Shown here: positions 58,774 to 64,000 of the stretch, one piece after another | How positions within the stretch are numbered: position 1 is the first letter of the stretch | How the letters are laid out: every line of letters begins with the position of its first letter | Source of the DNA: Dyella sp. GSA-30 | GTDB taxonomy: Bacteria; Pseudomonadota; Gammaproteobacteria; Xanthomonadales; Rhodanobacteraceae | Direction: 5' to 3' | Assembly: GCF_027924605.1 (NCBI RefSeq) | Contig: NZ_AP027042.1 | Coordinates: forward strand, 4,999,524-5,063,523 | DNA: 64,000 nt | Position numbers and translations under genes: made by a program | Notes under the pieces: model-generated | The model's database searches: none | Told to the model about the DNA's origin: nothing | Seen by the model: the letters and a program-made list of their open reading frames with translations, nothing else

Positions 58774-59397
58774 TCAAGGGGCCGTGTCCGCAAAGGGGAC
58801 CGGGCGCTGAGGGACATTCCCACCCCGGCATTTGCGCACCCAGATGGCCGGATCCGGATAGGCGGTGAGTTCGACCCGCAACGGGGCCGGCGAGGCGTTG
58901 GCCAAATGGCGGCGATCGCGGAACACAAAGCCCAATGCCCGGCCATCGGCCGCGGCGACCTGCAGCCGACGCATCGCCCGGTCGTCGGCGTGGCGGGGCC
59001 AGACCAGCACGGCTGCACAACTACCGGACCGAAGGCATTGCTCCGCGGCCCACAGGACCTCGGACTCGGGTGCCCGGACAAAGTGGACCTGGCCCAGGGC
59101 CAAGCCTTGCTGGCGCCAGCCCATCCCGCACGGGACGTAGGGCGGCGACACGACCACCACGGGGCGCTTGCCCTGGGTCAGCCGGGCCAAGGTGGGCAGC
59201 ACCAGGCGGAGCTCCCCCACCCCATCCAGGGGCAAAAGAATTTCCGACACCGACGCGTCGGGCCAACCTGCCGTGGGTAACGCCGCATCAAGCTCGGGCC
59301 AACCCGTCGGCTGGTCGCCGGCCGGGATGGGTGCGGCATCGCCCCGCCAGACCCGGCGCGCATCGAGCAAATCCGTGAGGGCAACCACCGCTCCCAT
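58774..59397 (-). CDS. imuA: SOS mutagenesis protein ImuA
   Basis: ImuA has 207 residues and is a RecA/SulA-like protein (PTGWPELDAALPTAGWPDAS, LRLVLPTLARLTQGKRPVVV). It binds ImuB and RecA in the mutasome. It shares one base with the lexA stop, so all four genes form one operon. Confidence 0.92.
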   Translation of the reverse strand: MGAVVALTDLLDARRVWRGDAAPIPAGDQPTGWPELDAALPTAGWPDASVSEILLPLDGVGELRLVLPTLARLTQGKRPVVVVSPPYVPCGMGWRQQGLALGQVHFVRAPESEVLWAAEQCLRSGSCAAVLVWPRHADDRAMRRLQVAAADGRALGFVFRDRRHLANASPAPLRVELTAYPDPAIWVRKCRGGNVPQRPVPFADTAP

Positions 59398-60017
59398 CAG
59401 CTCCGCCTCAGCAGACCTGCAAACAAGCCTTCGATGGCGAAGTCGTCGGTGGGGTCCGGATCGATCGGGTGGTAGCCGGGACTGTTAGGCAGCAACCGGA
59501 TCACATCACCCAACATGTGCAGCCGCTTGATGGTGAAACGGTCCCCGCCGACTCGGGCGGCGACCACTTGGCCGTGCCGGGCCACCGGGGTGGCGTGAAC
59601 CCCAACAAGGTCACCGTCCAGGATGCCTTCATCGCGCATCGAGTCACCGATGACCTCGACCAGATAGTCGGGCTTAAGCTTGAACAGCCAGCGGCTGACA
59701 CGCACGGTCTGCTCGACGCGCTCGGCCGAGAAGATGGGTTCACCGGCCGCGATCCGGCCGACAAGGGGCAGCTCCATCGTGTCGGCGTCCAGGGGATCGG
59801 CCTCGTCCACCAGGCGGATGCCCCGGGCCTTGTTTCGCTCGATCGTCAAGCGACCTTTGGCCTCCAGCGAGCGCACGTGTTTGAGCACAGCGCTGACGTG
59901 CCCAATGCCCAGGGCCTGCCCGATTTCGTCCAGGGTGGGGGCTTCTCCATCCCGCTCCAGGCGGGCGCGGATGAAGGCGAGGATGTTGGCTTGGCGGCTG
60001 GTGAGTGTCAGGGTCAT
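59397..60017 (-). CDS. lexA: LexA-type SOS repressor of the mutagenesis operon
   Basis: LexA is the self-cleaving repressor of DNA damage genes. It has 206 residues: an N-terminal winged helix (SRQANILAFIRARLERDGEA), a cleavage site Ala91-Gly92 in GRIAAGEPIF, catalytic Ser126 (GDSMRDEG) and Lys164 (RFTIKRL). It heads imuA-imuB-dnaE2, so it is probably the second LexA (LexA2) with its own operator. A main lexA is expected elsewhere. Confidence 0.95.
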   Translation of the reverse strand: MTLTLTSRQANILAFIRARLERDGEAPTLDEIGQALGIGHVSAVLKHVRSLEAKGRLTIERNKARGIRLVDEADPLDADTMELPLVGRIAAGEPIFSAERVEQTVRVSRWLFKLKPDYLVEVIGDSMRDEGILDGDLVGVHATPVARHGQVVAARVGGDRFTIKRLHMLGDVIRLLPNSPGYHPIDPDPTDDFAIEGLFAGLLRRS

Positions 60018-60027
60018 AACCGCATCA

Positions 60028-60047
60028 TTTCACCTTTTTAGGTGAAA
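60028..60047. promoter_or_regulatory. Palindromic candidate operator before lexA
   Basis: TTTCACCT-TTTT-AGGTGAAA, a perfect 8-bp inverted repeat with a 4-bp spacer, 11 bp before the lexA start. It is unlike the published Xanthomonas LexA1 (TTAG-N6-TACTA) and LexA2 sites that I know. Its right arm also contains an AGGTGA ribosome-site-like sequence, so a bound repressor could cover the start region. Confidence 0.6.
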
Positions 60048-60199
60048 ATGGAAGGGCCAGCAGCCGAGCCGCCCTCCCATCAACCGCTTGTCGTCGCCAC
60101 GGGTTACATGTTCGTTCTTGGCCGATGTAGCGGCGACGCCATTCAACGACCGGGACCGCGCGGCTTGCTCCTCAATTCACTGCGTAAAGCAGGCCAATC

Positions 60200-60505
60200 T
60201 CACTTGTCCTGATCCCGATCAGTTACTCCATCGCGATCCAACGCTTTGCGCTCTTCCATGATCGCTTGAACGGCGTCGGCGATAGGCGCTTCCCGCCGCA
60301 TGTGGGCACGGGTGATGAGCACCGCCCCAACCGCCTGCGCGAATGCTTCTGCCGAGCGCGGCCTTGAATGAAGCTCTGCGAGCTTGTTGATGATGTCGCC
60401 GTCCGAAATGTCGGAGCGGTCCGCGACCCTGAGCCAATACCGATCGGATCGATCAGCGCCTTGTTGCGTAAAAGTCCGCCGTGGCGGCGGTGTGTCACTC
60501 GACAT
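60200..60505 (-). CDS. Small unknown protein beside lexA
   Basis: The protein has 101 residues, charged and probably helical (DGDIINKLAELHSRPRSAEA, then ADAVQAIMEERKALDRDGVT). A very good AAGGAGG ribosome site lies 9 nt before the ATG, which supports a real gene. I recognise no family. It reads toward lexA and may be DNA-damage linked by position only. Confidence 0.65.
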   Translation of the reverse strand: MSSDTPPPRRTFTQQGADRSDRYWLRVADRSDISDGDIINKLAELHSRPRSAEAFAQAVGAVLITRAHMRREAPIADAVQAIMEERKALDRDGVTDRDQDK

Positions 60506-60837
60506 GATTGATGCCTCCTTTTCAGGTCAAGGTTGCGGTGGCCGCAAACCTCGGGCGATGCCGTCATCGCCCAGGCAACATTGCGCGTGAAACCGTGGTC
60601 GGTGAGCGATGGCCACGTTCGATTTTCGTTTATGCCGATCGAGTTCGAGGGCACTGCTTCGCCTGCGAGCACGCGAGAACAAAACACAAACCAATAAAAT
60701 TAGTGAAATTCAGATTGAACCATGAACGACAAAAAGCGATCCCGCATGTGTGCTTTTTGAAAACGCTCAATTTGATAGCGGCACAACGTTCTTTGCTGGC
60801 GTTGTGTCGTCCCTCAATCAAAAAGAGCAGATTAAAG
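60506..60837. other. Intergenic region with two small hairpins
   Basis: No gene is supported. GGGCGATG/CATCGCCC (60553-60572) and an imperfect AGGTTGCGG/CCGCAAACCT hairpin lie in the leader of the minus-strand gene. The right part is AT-rich and may promote the plus-strand gene. Confidence 0.5.
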
Positions 60838-61080
60838 ATGACAAATTTTTTCTTCCATCGATATGCCGAATCCGCACGTCAAGCCATCCTCGCCTGCGAA
60901 GTAACCGAGCACACGCCGCTCGGCTGGCGACTGTCCATGGACGCCTTATTCTCAATCTGGGACGTCTATGGGCAGGGTTACTTCGATCATGCCCTCTTCT
61001 CACTGCGTCGAGACGGTCTGATCCACTGGACCTCGGGGAACCGGGTCTACCTGACCAGGCGTTCCTCACCGGCGCGATAA
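60838..61080 (+). CDS. Small unknown protein, possible winged-helix
   Basis: The protein has 80 residues (MTNFFFHRYAESARQAILAC; WRLSMDALFSIWDVYGQGYF; ending SGNRVYLTRRSSPAR). The LIHWTSGNRVYL stretch recalls a winged-helix wing, but this is weak. It is followed by a GGGCACCCC/GGGGTGCCC hairpin at 61088-61110. A modest AGAG ribosome site precedes the ATG. Confidence 0.5.
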   Translation: MTNFFFHRYAESARQAILACEVTEHTPLGWRLSMDALFSIWDVYGQGYFDHALFSLRRDGLIHWTSGNRVYLTRRSSPAR

Positions 61081-61218
61081 CCTTCCAGGGCACCCCGCCA
61101 GGGGTGCCCTCTAATCCATGACGTGACGAGCCTCCTCGGAGGCATGATCACCTCTGTCTCAGCCCCTGAGCCGACGCCTGACGTAAGATCTAGCGATCAC
61201 GGTGCCGGGGGGCATGCC

Positions 61219-62193
61219 ATGTGTTACTCAGCGTTAGCTTGGGCGGACTATCACCGCTTCACCCGCGAGTTCGGGGCCATCTTGTCCATCGGTGCGTTCG
61301 TGAAGCTCTTTGGCGACCGGGGCCGCGGTGCCAAGCTCAAGATTCCCAAGGCCATGGCCGACGCCTTTGCCCACCCCACCACGGACGAGGAGCGGGAGGT
61401 CAAGGCGGCCATTGACGCCTTCAGTGCCGCACAGGCTCCCCTGCTGGAACAGGAGCTCTTCAAGCAGAAGAAACGCCTGGCCGACGCCGAGCGTAAGTTG
61501 GCGAGCGGCAAACCCACCAAGAAGGCGGCGGAAGACCAGCGCATCGCGCTCAACAAGATCCCCGACCTTCAGACCAAACTGGCCGACCTTCGGCGCACAG
61601 AGCCCAAAACCCGAGACAACCGCATTTTTCCGGACAGCTATGCCCCGGTGATGCTCATGCGCGGCGGGCAACAGGTCGTCATGCCGATGCGCTACCACTG
61701 CCGCCCCGCGGGCATGCCCGCCAGCATCGACCGCACGAAAGACGGCAAGGTCAGCGGCACCTACAACGCGCGGCGCGATAACTTAGAGCGATTCTGGCGG
61801 GGTCAGTTCGGTTACACGCACGCGATCATGGTGGTCACGGCGTTCTACGAGAACGTGTCCAAGCATGCGATGGAACACCGTGCGCTGGCGCCGGGCGAAC
61901 CCGAGCAAAATGTCGTCGTTGAGTTCAACCCGAACCCGCCACAGACGATGATCATCGCCTGCCTGTATTCCCATTGGACCGCGCCTGGGGAAGAGGATCT
62001 GTGGTCCTTTGCGGCGATCACCGACGAGCCACCTCCGGAGGTCGCGGAGGCTGGGCACGACCGCTGCATCATCCAGATCAAGCCCGAGCACGTCGACGCC
62101 TGGTTGAACCCGGATCCGGCCAACCGCGAAGCACTCTACGCGATCCTGGATGATCGGCCACAGGCGATCTACAACTATCGGCTGGCCGCATAA
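61219..62193 (+). CDS. SRAP-family protein (YedK/HMCES-like) with insertion
   Basis: These proteins form a covalent bond with abasic sites in single-stranded DNA through Cys2. It starts MCYSALAWADY, so Cys2 fixes the start. It has 324 residues, against about 220 for YedK, because of a helical charged insertion (about 60-130: EQELFKQKKRLADAERKLAS and following). MPMRYHCRPAGM and NARRDNLERFW are the family core; MVVTAFYENV gives the expected catalytic region. It lies near the lexA mutagenesis operon. Confidence 0.85.
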   Translation: MCYSALAWADYHRFTREFGAILSIGAFVKLFGDRGRGAKLKIPKAMADAFAHPTTDEEREVKAAIDAFSAAQAPLLEQELFKQKKRLADAERKLASGKPTKKAAEDQRIALNKIPDLQTKLADLRRTEPKTRDNRIFPDSYAPVMLMRGGQQVVMPMRYHCRPAGMPASIDRTKDGKVSGTYNARRDNLERFWRGQFGYTHAIMVVTAFYENVSKHAMEHRALAPGEPEQNVVVEFNPNPPQTMIIACLYSHWTAPGEEDLWSFAAITDEPPPEVAEAGHDRCIIQIKPEHVDAWLNPDPANREALYAILDDRPQAIYNYRLAA

Positions 62194-62195
62194 GC

Positions 62196-62822
62196 ATGAT
62201 CGCAGAACTGCTGCAGCAATCGGATGCGTTCCAGGACGCGCTGAACGAAATCTTTGTCACGGCGCCTCCGCCGATGTTGGATGAGCCACGTCATGACATG
62301 TGTTCGGTGAGTGCCCTGCTGGCGGTAGAACATGGCTCCGCGGCCCGCCTGTGTTTCGCCGCCAACTGTCCGCAGGCGGCCACTGTGCTCATGCGCCCCC
62401 AGTTTGAAGCTGCGGTGCGCGCGAGTTGGTTGCTATACGCCGCCAGCGACACAGAAATCGCTCTCGTGAGCGGCCCCCTGGATGAGGAATCGGACCGACT
62501 TGCGCGCAAACTGCCGGGCGCCACTGACATGCTTAAAGTGTTAACGGAAAAAGCCCCAGAAGGATTGGTGGCCCCACTCCAGCAGTTCCATACCGTCGCC
62601 TGGAAGGCGTTGAACTCGTATGTTCATACCGGGCTCCACCCACTGCGCCGCCGCAGCGAAGGCTATCCTTTGGGGCTGGCGGTCCAAGCGATCCGCAGCG
62701 GCAATGGACTGCTTCATGTGTCTTATCGACTGCTGGCGGCACTGACCGGCTCTCAAGCGACGATGACGAAGGTCACCCGAATCTGGGAAGCTCACCAGGC
62801 CTGTCTGCCCATAGGAGCCTGA
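62196..62822 (+). CDS. Unknown protein, DUF6988-like
   Basis: The protein has 208 residues, probably all helical, with hydrophobic helices (LLAVEHGSAARLCFAANCPQ, ATVLMRPQFEAAVRASWLLY) and a conserved-looking ALNSYVHTGLHPLRRR motif with His and Arg. This pattern recalls the DUF6988 family; function is unknown. It starts 3 nt after the SRAP gene and its stop is 2 nt before the next start, so three or four genes are probably one operon. Confidence 0.65.
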   Translation: MIAELLQQSDAFQDALNEIFVTAPPPMLDEPRHDMCSVSALLAVEHGSAARLCFAANCPQAATVLMRPQFEAAVRASWLLYAASDTEIALVSGPLDEESDRLARKLPGATDMLKVLTEKAPEGLVAPLQQFHTVAWKALNSYVHTGLHPLRRRSEGYPLGLAVQAIRSGNGLLHVSYRLLAALTGSQATMTKVTRIWEAHQACLPIGA

Positions 62823-62823
62823 A

Positions 62824-63192
62824 GTGACCTCAACGATGGAACGGATAACGAAACGAGACCGGGTGCTGGAGGCCATCAAAGCGATCGGCAGGCCCTGCTC
62901 GATCAAGACCATGCAGGAATGGTTGGAGCATCGATATGCGGGGCCACCCTATGCCGATGTGCCCAATTATTTGTCCGCCCTGACGGTCAACGATCGCAGT
63001 CGCCGCCACAACGACCGCGGCCGAAAGAATTTCACACCGGATCCTCACCATCCCAGGGATTTGCTCATCAAGGCGCGCGTGCGCGGCACAAAGTTCGTGC
63101 GGTATTGGTTCTATGACCACGCCACCGACGCGCCGACCGCGCATGTCAGCAACGAGGACCTCGATTGGTCTTACAACAGGCGCAAGGGCTAA
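62824..63192 (+). CDS. Small basic unknown protein
   Basis: The protein has 122 residues, basic, with a winged-helix-like first half (RDRVLEAIKAIGRPCSIKTM, YADVPNYLSALTVNDRSRRH) and an aromatic second half (RGTKFVRYWFYDHATD). It could bind DNA. The GTG start follows an AGGAG site; an in-frame ATG four codons later is possible. It lies between the DUF6988-like gene and a GIY-YIG nuclease-like gene. Confidence 0.6.
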   Translation: MTSTMERITKRDRVLEAIKAIGRPCSIKTMQEWLEHRYAGPPYADVPNYLSALTVNDRSRRHNDRGRKNFTPDPHHPRDLLIKARVRGTKFVRYWFYDHATDAPTAHVSNEDLDWSYNRRKG

Positions 63193-63195
63193 CGC

Positions 63196-64000
63196 ATGGA
63201 TCAGTTGCTTCGCATCGGCTTTCACCACGTCGGTTATTGGATGCTTGACTCAAAAAGGACCGGAAGAATTCAATGCAGTTTGCGCACCGCCGCTCCCTAT
63301 GAAAAGACGCTTTATGCATTCATCGTAAATGGCGACGTGAAATATGTAGGGAAGACGACGCGCACGCTGGCAATGCGTATGAAGGACTACGAGGCCGGCC
63401 TGCGTGAGCGAGAAAAGGCTTCCCGCAATGACATTCCAAGCCCACGAGCCCCCAGCACCAACGCCCGGGTAGGACGAGCTCTTTTCGCCGCGTTGTCTGG
63501 TGGCGATATGGTCGAAATCTATGTGTTGCCGGATGTCGATCTTCACCACTACGGCGACTTCCATCTCAACCTCGCCGCCGGTTTGGAGGACAGCATCATT
63601 GAGGTAATGGCCCCGGCGTGGAATGGTGGCAAAAAAGTCCTCAGCGACGGCACGGAGGAAGACATCAAGCAATCAAATGCGCCACTGCCGCCTACCAATC
63701 TTTCTTATCGTGACTGGCCCATCGCCACGGTCTTCATCAGGATGGGAAAGACCTACTGGGACCAAGGGTTCTTCAACGTCAGCGCCGAAGTTAGTGAGGC
63801 TTTTGGCGCAGACGGCGAGAACATTGAGATTTTCTGTGGCGACCAAGCGGAGCCGCTTCTTGGCACGATCAATCGGCGCGCCAACTCTAACCAGACGCCG
63901 CGTATCTTCGGCGGCAAGCGGTTACGGGAATGGATCCAGCCTAATCTGGCGCGCGATGCCACGATGCGAGTAGATGTGTTGACCCCCACCGCGATCCGAC
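63196..64000 (+). CDS. GIY-YIG domain protein (cut by right edge)
   Basis: About 268 residues are visible. The GIY-YIG pattern is KTLYAFIVNGDVKYVGKTT (Tyr40, Tyr50), with Arg after it and a late Glu in LEDSIIEVMAPAWNGG (Glu131/Glu136). A second domain follows (about 165-268: FFNVSAEVSEAFGADG, RRANSNQTPRIFGGKRLREW), perhaps a DNA-reading domain as in some restriction enzymes. It starts 3 nt after the preceding gene. A GIY-YIG restriction endonuclease is a fair guess, but no methyltransferase is visible. Confidence 0.75.
   Translation, partial: MDQLLRIGFHHVGYWMLDSKRTGRIQCSLRTAAPYEKTLYAFIVNGDVKYVGKTTRTLAMRMKDYEAGLREREKASRNDIPSPRAPSTNARVGRALFAALSGGDMVEIYVLPDVDLHHYGDFHLNLAAGLEDSIIEVMAPAWNGGKKVLSDGTEEDIKQSNAPLPPTNLSYRDWPIATVFIRMGKTYWDQGFFNVSAEVSEAFGADGENIEIFCGDQAEPLLGTINRRANSNQTPRIFGGKRLREWIQPNLARDATMRVDVLTPTAIR

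Overview
The window looks like chromosome from a motile, GC-rich gammaproteobacterium of the Xanthomonadales, most likely Rhodanobacteraceae (Dyella/Luteibacter/Rhodanobacter type). This is inferred from gene order, from the CRP/Clp-type site and sigma-54/sigma-28 flagellar promoters, from several families of REP-like palindromes, and from the lexA-imuA-imuB-dnaE2 cassette. I could run no database search.

Region 1 (1-19.2 kb, minus strand) is the first half of a flagellar regulon. In transcription order it holds two tandem flagellin genes, fliD, fliS, a fliT-like gene, a PilZ-like gene, a FleQ-type sigma-54 activator, then fliEFGHIJK and fliLMNOPQR; fliR runs off the left edge. Good sigma-54 promoter matches precede fliE and fliL, and good sigma-28 matches precede both flagellin genes. 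The flagellin pair arose by a tandem duplication whose junction still carries a relic of the 5' end of fliD.

Region 2 (19.5-24.9 kb, plus strand) is a likely flagellin-glycan locus: a sugar aminotransferase, a hexapeptide acyltransferase and a 1178-residue multi-domain glycosyltransferase. A 1-kb gene-free block rich in repeats follows.

Region 3 (25.9-36.2 kb, minus strand) is flgBCDEFGHIJKL, read from a sigma-54 promoter before flgB. Region 4 (36.6-41.0 kb, plus strand) diverges from it: a soluble chemoreceptor-like protein, flgA, flgM (with a sigma-28 promoter), flgN and an EAL-like/HDOD protein, closed by a strong terminator.

Region 5 (41.2-51.1 kb) is core housekeeping sequence: a TMEM43-like protein, an MBL hydrolase, gamma-glutamyltransferase, ferredoxin, a lipoprotein, coaD, rsmD, ftsY, an AsmA-like protein, mutY, yggX and tRNA-Phe(GAA).

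Region 6 (51.1-64 kb) is accessory in character. It holds an HTH protein next to the tRNA, an XRE regulator with a basic tail, an unknown secreted/membrane gene pair, the SOS mutagenesis operon lexA-imuA-imuB-dnaE2 with a palindromic candidate operator, an SRAP (HMCES/YedK-like) protein with a helical insertion, several small unknown genes and a GIY-YIG protein cut by the right edge.

Together, FleQ-type control with sigma-54 would make hook-basal-body parts. FlgM release would then free sigma-28 for the flagellins, which the adjacent glycan genes may decorate. PilZ, HDOD and Clp-type signals suggest c-di-GMP input.
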